A stretch of DNA of 64,000 nucleotides, from NCBI GenBank assembly GCA_964016885.1, contig OZ024743.1, positions 77,066,730-77,130,729 on the forward strand. Reading direction: 5' to 3'. This document shows, piece after piece, positions 21,641-54,395 of this stretch. The position numbers and the translations under genes were made by a program. This DNA comes from Eledone cirrhosa (Eukaryota > Mollusca > Cephalopoda > Octopoda > Eledonidae). Position 1 is the first letter of the stretch; each line of letters starts with the position of its first letter. The notes beneath the pieces were generated by a model. It ran no database searches and was not told the origin of the DNA. It saw only the letters and a program-made list of their open reading frames with translations.

Positions 21641-22030
21641 TGTCGTTCCACCTCTTACAATAAAAAATGGTGGCACATGGAATTGCCATTTTGTTCCTAT
21701 TTATGATTAAATTGCTTTTAATTTCAGTGGATCATTAAAATATCTGTCAAATGCTTTGTGGACCGTACTAAGAATTTCTTAGAGCAACCACCTCAGAAAT
21801 GAAGACCTGGCTAAGGACAGTGATTGTCATATAAGACAGGTTGAATGAGTTGGGGTGTATAACCCAATGAAACTTAAGTACATGTTGTCACTGTTGTAAC
21901 TAATTATACTTAACTTGTCCTATGGACTGAGTGCTCTTACACTTGGATATTTCTACCAAGTTTGTACTACAGCGTGAATCTAATATAACTGTAAAATTGT
22001 CTCCTGTGTTTTGTTTGTTTCATTTATTAA
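21641..22030. other. intergenic, nothing recognised
   Basis: AT-rich sequence between the satellite and the LINE cluster. Confidence 0.4.
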
Positions 22031-22035
22031 CTATA

Positions 22036-22505
22036 TCATCATCATCATCATCATTTTACGTCCGCTTTTCCCTGCTTGCAAGGGTGGGACGGGTCTTATG
22101 TATATATATAAATTCTGGCTATGGAAACAGCAGTTGGAATCAAGAGGCCTGAGAGTGAACATAGCTAAAACAAAAGTGTTGATAAGTAGAAGAGAGGACA
22201 ATACTCTGATTCCATCAGGGAAATGGCCATGTTCGATATGTAGGAAAGGAACTGGCCTAAATTCCATAAAATATACACAATGCAGATCTTGGGTACACAA
22301 GAGATGTAGTGGGATAGCAGGCAAACGGGTAGGGAAAACTATGTATGCAGTAGATGTACAGGGAAAGTTGGCAGTATTAATCGCAGTGATAGACATATTT
22401 TTCCAATGCAGGTGGGTTCTATAGAAGTGGTTGATAGCTTCCGGTACCTAGGTGATCAGATTAGCGTGGAAGAGGGATGTTCCGAGGCCATAGTATCTAA
22501 AATAA
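22036..22505 (+). mobile_element. LINE fragment, type R (after the RT domain), with an opposed tail piece
   Basis: 22036-22095 is a minus-strand (CATCAT) tail. 22095-22505 translates to WKQQLESRGLRVNIAKTKV, a cysteine/histidine knuckle (CSICRKG, then C, WVHKRCSG) and, after a frame change, DSFRYLGDQIS. These are the segments that follow the RT domain in this LINE, and the knuckle reappears at 35545. The copy stops abruptly where the L1/Tx1-like element begins. Confidence 0.8.
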
Positions 22506-24721
22506 GGAGGTCCGGACCGAACCAGAACCCTAGCAATTTATTCGGTCCGTCCGTCCAGCGCCCGATGACGCTGTTGGACGGCATGGACCTGCCTCTCCAG
22601 GTGCCGAGCTGCAGGCCCACCGACTTTTCCTGGTTGATCATTGCTCCTGTCACCGCTTCATATTCTCTTAGTGTAGTGCCGATCGCCTCGATATGTTTGG
22701 CGTTTGACACCACTGACATTGTCCGCATATCCTAGTTCGCACGGGACCCCCCTCAACGTCTCCAGTTTGTGCAGTAATGGCTCGAGAGTCAATACGTACA
22801 AGAGGGACGAGAGGGGACATCCTTGGCAGACCGAGCGCTTGATGTTGAGCAGTTCCGAAAGTTCACTCTCACCACAGAGCAGATGTCGTTGTGCATGGCA
22901 GCGATCCAGCCTCTGAAGACAGGCCCAAAGCCAGCCACCCTCAGGACTGCCACCAAATAACGATGGTCGACCCTATTGAAAGCTTTCGACTGATCTAAAT
23001 TGATCAAAGACCCACCCGTGCCAGGTTCTCTAGCTACCCTCTCCACGATGTATCGCATGAGGTGGAGGTTGTCGTGAATGGATCTGTTTGGAATGGCGCA
23101 TGTCTGCGCCTCTCCCTCCAGTTCACCAACGACAAGCGCCAACCTCTTTGCTAGCACCTTGGCCAAAATCTTGAACTCTGTGTTTAGCAGAGTTATGGGC
23201 CTGAAATTGTTATCACCCTTGTTCGGATCTTTTCTCAGCAGCGCCACCACTCCTCGGCTCACAGGGCTGGGAATTCTCCCGTTCTGTTGCCAGTTGCAGT
23301 AGACGTCCGCCAAGAGGCCTTCGAACAAGTCTGGCATCTGTACATAAAGTTCATAGGGCAGACCATCCAAACCAGGCAATTTACCCCTTGTGCAGCCAGT
23401 CATTGCCTCCCGTACTTCCGCTGCTGTTATCGGCTTTTCACAACACTCCGCTTCAGTGGCCGAGAGCCGCGGCAGTCCATCGAGGTAGACACTAAAGTCC
23501 ATCCCTCGATCCGGCCCACCACTGCCCCGAACAGCTGAGCAAAGTGTCGCTGAAAAGCTTCACACATTTGCCCGGGATCGAGTAGCATGCGTCCGTCATG
23601 GTCCACCAAAGACCGGATACTAGCTTTGTTGCCATGACGCGCCTCCGCCACTCGGGCCCATTGAACGGCTTTCATCCCCTCATGACTGAGAGCAAGCACC
23701 CTAGCTCTGACAACGCAGCCTTCGTGCTTTGCATTGAAGAATTGGTCAAGGGCCAATTTTGCTGCAAGTACGTTGGTTGCGTGCCTTTGCTAAGCGCCTC
23801 ATCTAATTTTCTAACTAGTTCTCCCTCTGCTCTATTTTTTTCTATTGCTAAAGCTTTACTAAACCTAATGGACTCTATTCTAATCGCTCTTTTCAGAGCA
23901 AACCACCATTTGTTGTTAACGATGGCCCCCGTCAATGCCCGCTTAACTAGTTCGTTAATCCAGTCTCTGTAGGCCTTGCGCGCTGTTAATGACGTGTTTA
24001 GCTTCCAGTAGCCGGGTCCTTGTCTATGAAGCCTATCTAAGTCAACCACACAGATCATAAATTTGTGGTCCGTGTAGCTGACTATCTTGAATTGTGGACA
24101 GCCTATCTATTTCCTATCATTTCCCTACAAAATACTCTATCTAGATATGATCTGGATGACCCGATATGGTTTGTCCAAGTCCACATTGGCACATTCGGGA
24201 AATCCAATCGGTACCTGTCAGACAGTTCGAAATGCCCGAACAGGTTGGTGAGGCTCTTGCACCCTCCTCCCCTATCCGCTAATCCCACACAGTTCCAGCG
24301 TGCATCTAAGATCCCGTTCCAGTCGCCCACTAACACTAGAGTGCGGGACGTTCCAAGAAAGGTCTCCAGACGCCAGAAGAAATCAGGCCGCCCTGCTCCT
24401 GTTGGGGCATAGACGGCCACTATCCTGAAAGCTTGCCCATCTCCGCTAGTCACGTCCAGCACCACCAACTTACTTTCTGGGTCCAGGCAGATGGCCCGTA
24501 TGGCGAGATCCAAACGTCTCCGAAAAAGCACAGCAACTCCCCCCCCCCCTCGATCCAGGACGGTTGGGAGATGCGTACACATCATAGCCGCCGAAGATCG
24601 GTGTGAAGGCCCGTGCTTCGGAGATTCTGGTCTCGCTGATAGCCACCACATCTATGTTTATGTGACCTGAGGTCGTTGAGCAGGTGGCCCTGCTTCCAAG
24701 ACAACCCCAGGCCACGCGCAT
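22506..24721 (-). pseudogene. ORF2 of an L1/Tx1-like LINE: endonuclease and reverse transcriptase, broken
   Basis: Minus-strand pieces in order. 24721-24103 is an APE-type endonuclease: VVAISETRI, VAVYAPTGAGRPDFFWRLE, VGDWN, and SYLDRVF as the late catalytic motif. 24058-23672 is a linker with GPGYWKLN, typical of the L1/Tx1 group. 23756-22789 is reverse transcriptase: PGLDGLPYELY, NFRPITLLNTEFKILAKVLA, and LDQSKAFNRVDH carrying a catalytic Asp. 22728-22456 holds the following RT segment up to KLLGFWFGPDLL. The YADD box reads YADN and lies next to a frame shift near 22715. At least four frame shifts split the ORF. Everything after KLLGFWFG is missing, so the 3' end is lost. Assignment to L1/Tx1 rests on motif style. 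Confidence 0.85.
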
Positions 24722-24883
24722 TTATGCTGTCTATTCTGAGTGAGGTCATGTTGAAAAGGAGTGGAAAAAGATGGGAAAGACCACTTACCTCACTTTTCGT
24801 AGGGGGAGGATGGTTTTTCCATCCTTCTCACTGCTTGTGGCCTCCTCCGGAAGGATGTCCTTATAAATCCTCCTGGAGAGTGT

Positions 24884-26660
24884 TTATTGGAAGTCTCCGA
24901 TGTCTTTGGGGAATTTTTGTTTTAGTGTCGTGTACGTTTTCTGTGTGATGCGAGTGATTTGTATGTGTTGAGGTGGTGTGAATTTTTGGGGTGTTGTGTA
25001 GTCTTTTTCTGTGATGTTGGTGTTGTGTTGGATGTAGTGTAGTAATTGGTTGTTGTTCAAATTTAATGCTGTGTAGTGGGTATCGTTTTGGTTGTTTTGT
25101 TTTGTTTGCATTTGTTGTGGGTTTGTTTCTGTTTCGCTTTTTGGTGACTTTTGTGATGTAGGTGATGGTGGTGTTGGGGTTAATGATGGTGATGGTGTTG
25201 GTGTTTGTGGTGATGGGGTTGGTGATGCTGGTGTGGATGGTGGCATAGCTGTCTTAACATTTTTGTTTGTTTGTTTATTTGTTTCCCCCTGCATTTTGTT
25301 TTTGGAGGGGGAAGGAAGAGGATTTTTTCTTTTTGGGGTTCTTTTTCTTTTTTCTTTCTTTCTGATACAGTTTCCCACTCCTCATCGTCACAATCTGTCT
25401 CCAGTTGCGATAGGTCGGGGAGTGGAAAATCCTCCACAGGCGTTGGTTTTGGTTGTGGCGTGGTGGATGGTGGAGGCGCTGGTGCTAATTCTAGCATGGT
25501 GGGTGGTGATGGTGTTGGTTTTGCTACTGCTGCTGGGGTTGTTGCTGCTACAGTTGCTTCTGCTACAGTTGTTGCAGCCATTTCTGCTTCTGGTGGTGTT
25601 GATGGTTGAGTCACTGGGGTGGGTAAGAGAGGTGGCTTCAACTTTTTAGCCTGAGGGCAGAAAGCCTTTAGGTGGGTTCCTTCACCACAAACGACACACC
25701 TAGGCCTTCTACCCTCAACGATTACGGTGAGGTGGCTGCTGTCAGTAAGGTTTATCACCTCTGGAATTTCCTCAATGTTTTTTTGGTCCGCTTGAATCAG
25801 GAGCTCCATCACAGATCCGGACCAGTTCTCCTGCTTTTCTTTTGTTACTTCAATTATTTTTGTGTTGGCCTCGATGCCGGTAAGGACGGCAGCCATTAAC
25901 CAGGGAATTTCGATGGCCGGTGGAACGTGGGTCACCCTGATCTTCACGAGTCTCTGACCACAATAGCTTGGGACGAGTGTGAAGTCGTCACTTCTTAATG
26001 GGGCTATGGAGTGCTCTCTGGCTTCCTGTGGTTTTCCAAAGAACACGTCCACGGTTCAATATCTGCCCATGTCTGATGTGGGGTTTTTTCGCCCACATAT
26101 GTCCCAAAACTTTTTGTATCTGGGACTCGGATGCCCGTTCCACTCGGCGTGATTTTGTGTTTATTGTCCGATATGTCAAGGTGCATAGGCGCCGATGCTC
26201 CATTTTATTAGATGGGTGGGGGGTGGGGGGTCACCCTGTACCCATCTTTTTTTACCATTCTCTTGGCTTCATTTAATTCATCCTGGCTTACCTCGATTGT
26301 TTCACTTTTCTTGGCTGCTTTGGCAAACGACACATTTTGTTTTGCAGTGGTGTTGATGTTGTTATTCTTATTGTTGTTTTTGTTGCTGTTGTTGTTATTG
26401 TTATTTTTAGTTTCAGTTGTGGTGGAGGCGGTGGTGGTGTCAGTAGTCCTCGGCGTGGAAGAGTCGATTCTGGGTGAATCCATTTCGATGTCACGAGATA
26501 ATTTTTTTGGGGGGGTTTCTGTTGTCGCTGTAGTTGTGGTGGTGGTGGTGGTGGTATCAGTGGTGTTCGTTGTTGTTTTTGACATTGTTGTGGTGGGGGT
26601 GGCGGCTTTAACACCTGCAGTTATTGGTAATGGCGGGAAATCCATGTCTTTATGCGGCAA
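24884..26660 (-). pseudogene. ORF1 (gag-like, zinc knuckle) of the same LINE
   Basis: Minus-strand pieces. 26660-26208 is a Thr/Asn-rich low-complexity start ending in VSFAKAAKKSETIEVSQDEL. 26186-26004 and 26052-25180 follow in other frames. The core at 26052-25600 reads VDVFFGKP in another frame just upstream, then LVPSYCGQRLVKIRVTHVPP, and ends in a CX2CX4HX4C knuckle (CVVCGEGTHLKAFC). A Pro/Ala-rich tail continues in a third frame to 24884. The gag-like N domain plus CCHC knuckle ahead of an endonuclease/RT ORF is the normal order for this type. A G-run near 26215 is one likely frame-shift point. Confidence 0.8.
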
Positions 26661-26699
26661 ATCTAAATAATTGAGACTGCTATTAATTATATTTTCAGT

Positions 26700-26990
26700 G
26701 TTGGCAACCGTGGCAAGGCTTACAATGGTGTTGGTCTGTTAAAAGCAGTAAATTTGTCGTCCATGTTTTTTTTCAAATAAATATTTTGTTTGATAAATAA
26801 AAATTTTAAGTTTTGGGCTCAACGCCCCAATATTTTTTTGTGTCCTTTTCAGAAAGCAATATATGTGAACTTATAAACACTTAACAACAAAAATTTTCCA
26901 TAACTGGTAATTTGAAACAACTGAAAACAACAAAGTTTTGCGGAGCTCACGGTAATACGATTTCCTACGTAGGTCGCCAATAATAATAAT
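26700..26990. other. possible 5' UTR of the LINE, otherwise unassigned
   Basis: Lies just upstream (minus strand) of ORF1 and ends where a Jockey-like LINE tail starts. No clear promoter motif. Confidence 0.35.
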
Positions 26991-28110
26991 AATAATGAAA
27001 TTATTGTGAAAAGTGCTCAGGTGCACTACAACTCGTCAAAGGTGCATGTATAGTACATAGAATAATATACAAATGTCATGGAAGTGAATAGTGTATGAGT
27101 CATAATATACATGTGTGTATGTGTATGGAGGGGGAATATTAGGTGTAGTGTTGGCAAATCTCAAGAAGTATGGAGGTTTTAAAGGATGCAGTGTTTCAAC
27201 AGCTAATAACTGATGCAGGTAGTTTGTTCCATGCTTCAGCAACTCTGAGCGTGAAAAAATGTTTCCGAAAGTCATGGGAACTGTGCTGTTTTCTTACTTT
27301 GTCGGCATGCCCACGTGCGTTAGACACATGGAAATCAAAAAGGTACTCAGGGTTGTTGTTGGCAAGATGGTTAATACTTTTGTGGGTGTTTACCAAGTCA
27401 GTTGCCAGACGTTGGAGCTTCAATGTATCAATGCCCAGGGAAGCAAGGCGTTCAGAGTATGGTAGATGCCTGATGGGGGGTGGGGGGTATTCGCTTGGTT
27501 GCACGTCTCTGAACAGTTTCCAGGCAGTAAATATTCTGAACAAAATAGGGGTTCCAGACAGGTGATGCAAATTCTAAGTGTGGCCGCACCATAGCTATGT
27601 ACAGCTTTAAATAGATGGCTGAGTGATGCTAAGACACCCTCGGTCTTCTTCACAATTTTAGAGATGTGCTTCGTCCAACGCAAATCGCTGCTGACCGTAA
27701 TGCCCGGGTCACATTCACAAGAAGACTTCTTGATATTAGTGTTGTGGAGGGAGTATGTGGACGCTGGGATTTTACTCCCAAAATGCATGGTAGTGCACTT
27801 GTCCACAGCTAGCTCGAGTTGCCAGTCTGTGATCCATTGTTGCATTGTATCCAGGTCAGATTGCAGGCAAGATCTATAGTGTTCAGGATCTGTCCTTTTT
27901 ATCTCACGGTACAGCTTGATGTCATCTGCATATTTCAGTACTGTGGCATTCTTTAAGTTGGCATCTATGTCATTAATATATGCCACAAACAAAAGGGGGC
28001 CAAGAACAGATCCATGTGGTACACGAGATGACATCTCATATGGTGAGGAATGCTGTCCTAGAACCATGACTACCTATCTTCGACTGAGAATGAAGGACTT
28101 CAACCAGTTA
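26975..28110 (-). mobile_element. 5'-truncated Jockey/CR1-like LINE with (ATT)n tail
   Basis: On the minus strand from 28110: WLKSFILSRR, SSRVPHGSVLGPLLF (RT motif), VLKYADDIKLY (catalytic box, intact), FGSKIPASTY, and the post-RT segment ending AEAWNKLPASV, with frame shifts near 27610-27420. The 3' UTR (TTTGACGAGTTGTAGTGCACC, AGCACTTTTCACAATAATTT) ends in (ATT)n at 26980. The same 3' half is at 40590-41070 and 55860-56655. Confidence 0.85.
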
Positions 28111-28397
28111 AAAAAATCATGAGCCTTCATAAAAATATTTTATAGATAATGTTTTATCAACAAAAATTTTTATTAAAAATAGGTTAAGAAGTTTATGTTC
28201 CCATAATATTTTTGTCAAGTACCTTTTATCATAACCTCGGTCGATCTTATCTTTTCCTTGTGGTGTGGTGGGCGGCCGATTGTTGCACTTGGTGCTGAAT
28301 TGATGGTTGTTGTTGCTTTCTCTCACTTTGATCACATATTTTTTCTGTATTATATTTATGAAGTTCCTAGCAATAATTAATAGTATTTATTATATGT
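28111..28397. repeat. segment shared with 61140-61215
   Basis: CTCTCACTTTGATCACATAT, then GTTCCTAGCAATAATTAATA and TTATTATATGT at the end recur in the same order at 61150-61225. Family unknown. Confidence 0.5.
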
Positions 28398-28610
28398 GAG
28401 GGCGGTGAATTGGAAGAATCGGTAGAGCGTCGGACACCATGCTTCGTGACATAGAGTTACGGCCCTTTACATTCTGAGTTCAAATTCAGCTAAGGTTAGC
28501 TTTGCCTTTCATCTTTACAGGGGTCGATAAAATAAAGTACCAGTAATCTACTGAGATAGATTTAATCGACTTTCCCTTCAAATTGCTGGTCTTGTGCTTC
28601 TATCAGAACC
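28398..28610 (+). mobile_element. SINE family A, near full length
   Basis: Starts GGGCGGTGAATTGGAAGAAT, then CCGCTAAGG-like body (AGTTCAAATTCAGCTAAGG), GGTCGATAAAATAAAG, and a longer right part, TTAATCGACTTTCCCTTC. Confidence 0.9.
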
Positions 28611-28764
28611 ATTATATGTATCTATATTTTCATTCTGTAAGAAATATTCATTAAATATTCTATATATTAAATGTGTTTATATTTTCATTCTGTAATAATT
28701 ATAAACAATTTATAATGTTATTTATACAACTGTGAATTATATAATAAATTATATACGCTTTAGG

Positions 28765-28945
28765 AATAAAATCGGAAGCCTGTCGTATGAAATATACTTG
28801 TAATTCAAACTAGCGGCCTTGTCATACCGACTCTAACCCGAAAATATGTTAAATGTACACGTGTATATATGGAGTACTCAGCCACTTAAAAATTAATGAG
28901 TAAGCTATTTTGTCGACCGAACACTGATCGTCGAAACCGACGGAG
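28765..28945 (+). mobile_element. SINE-like element, family C
   Basis: TTGTAATTCAAACTAGCGG, GTACACGTGTATATATGGAG, ACTCAGCCACTTAAAAATTA and TAAGCTATTTTGTCGACCG match the right part of 1290-1565. Confidence 0.55.
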
Positions 28946-29605
28946 GTCCTAATATATAAAAAATTAATAGTTCAGGAATTGAAATATTTACACAATTATT
29001 AATAAATAAATGAAAATAGCAATTTAGTGTGTGTAATATTTAAGGTTAATGACCTTTCATGCAATAGACTTTAAAGTACGTAAATACATGTATGTCGTTA
29101 TCAACCACGTAAATACAATCCAGCTTACCGAAAATTGTTATTTTTGTGATATAATTATTTAATAGAATTATTATTAAATATTGAATACCAGATTTTATAT
29201 TAATATATCATATATTTTAAACTATTAACTCGTAATATTTTATTTTTAATTTAAACTAATGTTGGATATGTAACGACAGTGAGTCAGTTTATGGTTTGGG
29301 CGGAAATTTTGAAAACTTTTACAATGTCTTCTGCAATTCAATGGTTTCTTCTACTTTTATATTTTAGAATTTATTTTAATTTTCTGTTGTGAATATATGA
29401 GAAAAAAATTATATTTTTTATTAAAATATTATTCATAAGAATATAATTAAATGTTTTAACAATTATTTTGTTTAGTAAGGTAGATTTTTTAAAAAGTCTT
29501 ACATGAAAATTGAGGGGAAAAAAAAGGAATTATTACATTTCATAACTTATTTTTATTTGATCTGATCTCAATATAATTTATAATTTCCTTGATAAACTGA
29601 AAATA
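28946..29605 (+). other. TRIP13 upstream region
   Basis: AT-rich, free of recognised repeats, directly before the TRIP13 start codon, so it should contain its promoter and 5' UTR. No TATA box placed with confidence; GTAACGACAGTGAGTCAG at 29271 is the least AT-rich stretch. Confidence 0.3.
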
Positions 29606-50112
<20,507 letters not shown>

Positions 50113-50211
50113 AGTGATGTTTTATTGGAATCTAAATGTGTGTCTAAATATTTGTATGTGTATATGTGTAAATGTGTATGCATATATGTGTCTATAAATG
50201 CGTGTATACAT

Positions 50212-51865
50212 ATCATCGTCATCATCATTTTTATGTCCGTTGTTTCCATGCTTGCATGGGTTGGACAGGGCCTTCTCAGCACAGCATCTCTCCACTCGCC
50301 ACGTTTCTTCATCTCCTCTGTGAGTCTCAGCAATTTGAGGTCAGCTCTCACCACCTCTGTCCAGGTCTTTCTTGGTCGTCCTCTACTGCAACTTCCTTCC
50401 ACTGGCATTTCCTGGTACTTCTTTACCCATCGATCATCATCCATGCACATTACATGCCAATACCATCGCAGTCTTCTCTCCTGCACACCACATCCGGTTC
50501 CTCTTAAACCCAGCTTCTCCCTCAGCTCATTCAAGGTCTGCCTTTCTCTGACACTTACATGGCACATCCAATAAAACATGGTTGCGTCATTTCTCTCCAG
50601 TCTACAAGTCCTCTGCTGTCAAAGCCCATGTTTCACTACCATGAAGCATCACACTTCGCACGCAGGTGTCATACAGTTGTCCTTTTGTTGTCAACAGTGG
50701 GAGTAGCTCTAAACTTCTTCCATCCTATCTTTATTTTACCTATTATGTTCTCAGAGCACCCTCCTCCGTTACTAGTTAGGTCACCTAGATAGCAGAAGCT
50801 GTCAACTACTTCCATGGACCTTTCCTGTGACTTGACCTCTTTCCCTAGATTATTCCTGTGTATCTTCTACATACAAAGTCTTTCTTTCCTGTTAGTCTAT
50901 CCTTTATCTCACTATATCTTGTGTACCCAAGATTTACAGTGTACACTGTATGGAGTTTATACCTACTCCTTTTCTACATATGGAGCAGGGCCACTTTCCT
51001 ACTCAATGGCACTTTAGTTTTGGCTAAGTTTACCCTTACACTTTTTGATTCCAAATTCCGTTTCCATAGTCAGAACTAATTTTCTAGTTCTTTTATGGAT
51101 TCAGTTATAAGGGCCAGATCTTCTGCATAGAGAAGTTCCCATGGACAGCCAGTTTTAAATTCATCTGTTATGGCCTGGTGTACTATGATGAACAACAGTG
51201 GGCTAAGAACTGAACCTTGATGAACTACTTGTACCTTGAAATCCTCACTAAGCTCACTTCCTACTCTCATTTTACTGACAGCTGCTTTGTGCATAGCTTG
51301 CATGGCTCTCACAAGCCATTCTTCTACACTTAATTTCCTTAAGGACCACTAGATAATGGATGAAGGTACTCTGTCAAAGGCCATTTCTGGATCAACAAAA
51401 GCTAAATATAGTGGCTTATTCTTGGCTAGGAACTTCTCCTGTAGTTGCCTCACTCAGAAGGGGGCATATTACATTTCCCTGCATCTCATTTATTGATTCA
51501 TTCCCTAATTAACTGTGCTATAACTCTCTGTCATTTTCAAAACTTGATCCATTAGTTTTATAACTCTATAGTTGTTCCTTTCTAGGACATCACCTTTACC
51601 TTTGTAGCAATTTATAATTGTACTGCTGCACCAGTCATTGGGATTGACTCCATCTTGTATTACCTAGTCAGCTATGCAGGTTATTAGTCCGACTCCTACT
51701 GCTGATGCTTTTAGCATCTCAGCAACTATCACTGGTCATGCAGCTTTACCATTTTTCACCATTTTGTTTGCTTCTTTAACCCTATAAATGTTAACTTCAT
51801 TAGCTGGTCCTTCTGTTAGGTAAGTTGGGGGTAGTTTCTCTTCCTCTCATCTAAACCCTCTGTCT
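50212..51865 (-). mobile_element. 5'-truncated LINE, type R, in the TRIP13 3' flank
   Basis: Minus strand: 3' tail (CATCATCGTCATC) at 50212. C-terminal coding 50579-50240 reads CHVSVRERQTLNELREKLGL and QERRLRWYWHVMCMDDDRWV. RT is near 51312-51076, with VHQGSVLSPLLF and the catalytic box as LYAEDL. Upstream RT pieces (FDRVPSS) reach about 51400. It begins about 100 bases after the TRIP13 stop, antisense to the gene. Confidence 0.85.
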
Positions 51866-52779
51866 CCATATTTTCCTGTCTATATAAATATTTGTATGCA
51901 TGCATGTGTGTATAAAAATGTGCATGTGATTGTATATGTGTGATATGAATCAAACAAAAACATTTGGTGTGGATGTTTAAATACTAGAGTAATATCTATA
52001 AAATCTTTTGTAGAAACTTAACCCTTTAACATTTAAACTGGCCATACTTGGCCAGAATTTTCTCACCTCTTTTTATTCAAACTGGTTGTAACTGGCTGCT
52101 CATACTTATGGTATGGTATTGTTCTCAAAATAAATAATATCAAAATGTCATAGATTCAATATTATGTGACGTTAATCCTTTACCATGAAAATACAATAGT
52201 AAATATAGAGTAACGTAAATGCTAAAAGGTTAACTTCAACAATTTATTTTGTTATGCATGACACATTTCTCTTGTCTCATCCACCTTATTTCTCCCTCTT
52301 ACTACTTAATATACACATATTAAAGTTTCAATGATTCATATGTGCCACTACTATTTTCAGGCTCATCCCATTGATAGTAACTCTAGTTTACCTTTCTATA
52401 CCCATATATTTGTATGTGCAGTTTTCATTTCATATCAATATACAGGCAAGAGAGGAAGACAAAAAGAAAGCTGTCTTATGAGTCAAGCCTTCATATCTGA
52501 TGTTGTTCTTTCTAGCCATTCCACTTACGTCTCTATGGCCTTGAGGAAAACATGAACATCACAATACAACATCCTCATTCATTTTCACTTGTAAATAGTA
52601 GGCCTTGTTTATATATTAAGAGTCAATATTAATAAACAAATATGCACACACATGCAAACACACACAATACATATTTTTTATTTAATTCGGTGATTAGACT
52701 GCAAACCTGCTCAGAAACCTTGTTGATTATAGATGTTTATTGTTGAAATAAATTGGGTATTCTTCTTATTTCCTTCTTC
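51866..52779. other. unassigned, with one MITE at 52018-52233
   Basis: The MITE is family A: TTAACCCTTTAACATTTAAA to GTAAATGCTAAAAGGTTAA. AATAAA at 52631 could serve TRIP13 if the LINE lies in its 3' UTR. Confidence 0.6.
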
Positions 52780-53160
52780 GCCCACTTATTCCTGAGAGGG
52801 TCGTGGGGGCAGAGTCCCTCAAAGATTCCTTCCAGTGGGTCCTGTCAGAAACAACCGTCTCCAACTGATCTGGCTGGATCGCCTAGCGAGACCATCCAAG
52901 CTCATGGAAGTTATCCAACCATCTTGCTTGGGGTCTATCCCTGGCTGGTTTTGCCCGTAAAATCTGTCCAGTGATTCTTTCCTGAGATATTCTAACCACA
53001 TGCCCATAGTATCGGAGATGTGATCTCTCAATTCAGAGGAGTGGCTCTACCTGGAGTGACTCCAGTGATTCTTTCCTGAGATGCTCATAAAATGGGAGTT
53101 GTGATCTCTCAATTTGGAGAATTAGTGGCTCTACCTGGAGTGACCTTCTGTTCTCCAAGC
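52780..53160 (-). mobile_element. LINE 3' fragment, type L, with internal duplication
   Basis: TTATTCCTGAGAGGGTCGTG to GGCTCTACCTGGAGTGACCT. CAGTGATTCTTTCCTGAGAT occurs twice (52970 and 53064), the same rearranged order as at 31660-31925. Confidence 0.8.
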
Positions 53161-53550
53161 TTGGTGCAAAATAACTAAGGGACCCCTAAAATGACCAATA
53201 ATTTCTATACATGATCAACATTTCATTGATATATTCTTGTAGAATGCCTGCCGTATTATATATTGGTTTAAATGATCATCACTTCATTTTCCAGTTATTT
53301 TACAAAAAAAAAAATGGGTTTTCTTTAATCAAGATATCACAAATATTTATATATTTATAAACAACATTTGGTTAACTTACAAAACATTGAGAAATTCGGA
53401 AATATAGTTGCCACAATGCAGGTAACTATAATAATAATTGATAACTATAAATAATAGATGAATAAATTTAAGGATGCAAATGCAGGCTTCTCAATTTCCT
53501 TTTTTCCATCTTCAGGGTAAGGGGTTCTTTACCTGATTTATTCAACTATT

Positions 53551-53800
53551 AATAAAGTGTCTTGCTCAAGGAAACAACCGGGTGATGTGTTGTTTCCTTG
53601 AACAAGACACTTTATTTCACATTGCTCCAGTTTACTCAGCTGTAGAAATGAGATGATAGGGACTGGGGGTCCCTCACTGTAAATGAGGTTGGTGTTAGGA
53701 AGAGCATCCAGCTGTAGAAATCAAGCCAGAATCAGTTCCCATCCCACCCTTGCAAGCAGGGAAAAAGGGGACGTAAAATGATGATGATGATGATTATTAT
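53551..53800. mobile_element. SINE family B hairpin joined to LINE tail type R
   Basis: 53551-53578 and 53589-53616 are 28-base inverted arms (one mismatch) with a 10-base loop, both from the CTCAAGGAAACAAC part of SINE B. The LINE tail follows (GGTTGGTGTTAGGAAGAGCA, AAATGATGATGATGATG). Confidence 0.85.
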
Positions 53801-54034
53801 TTATAGTTATTAACTATCATTTTAGTTATCTGCATTCTGGTGACAATATTTTAAAAGTTATATTTTTTATGCTTTTGTAAATTAAATTTTCTTTTTATTT
53901 GTTGATTATGAATATTGTTATGTCTTTTAATTCTGGTATGACAAATATGTAACTTATATTACTATTTTGAATAGAATTTAAATATAAATTTGTTCAAAAA
54001 TATATATTTTGTTTAAGAATTCTTCTTTCTCTTT

Positions 54035-54395
54035 CTTCTTCCTATTGAGAGGGAGGGGGTGGGGGTGGCAGCAGAATCCTCGTCAGACATGTCTTCCAGA
54101 GGGTCCTGTCAATCATCTCCCATCCGGCTGGATCCCCAAGAGATACTAATCGAGTTTATGGATAACTCCTTTGAAAAGCTAATATTGAAGTTGACACAGA
54201 TCTATCTATAATCATCATCACTGCTTAACATCCACGCTGGCATGGGTCAGGGGGGTTGTCCTGTTGTGAGACAAGCAATTATAAGAAATGGATGCCCTTC
54301 CTATCACCAACTACCTTACAGCATGGACTAGCTGTATTATTCATGCTACCAGCACGAGAGAGGTTCTCTTACTGAACTCAAGAATCCTCTCCACC
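54035..54395 (-). mobile_element. LINE fragments types L and R
   Basis: 54035-54175 is type L (CAGCAGAATCCTCGTC, GCTGGATCCCCAAG). 54210-54395 is a reversed type R tail ending GAACTCAAGAATCCTCTCCA, a segment repeated at 57940. Confidence 0.7.
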
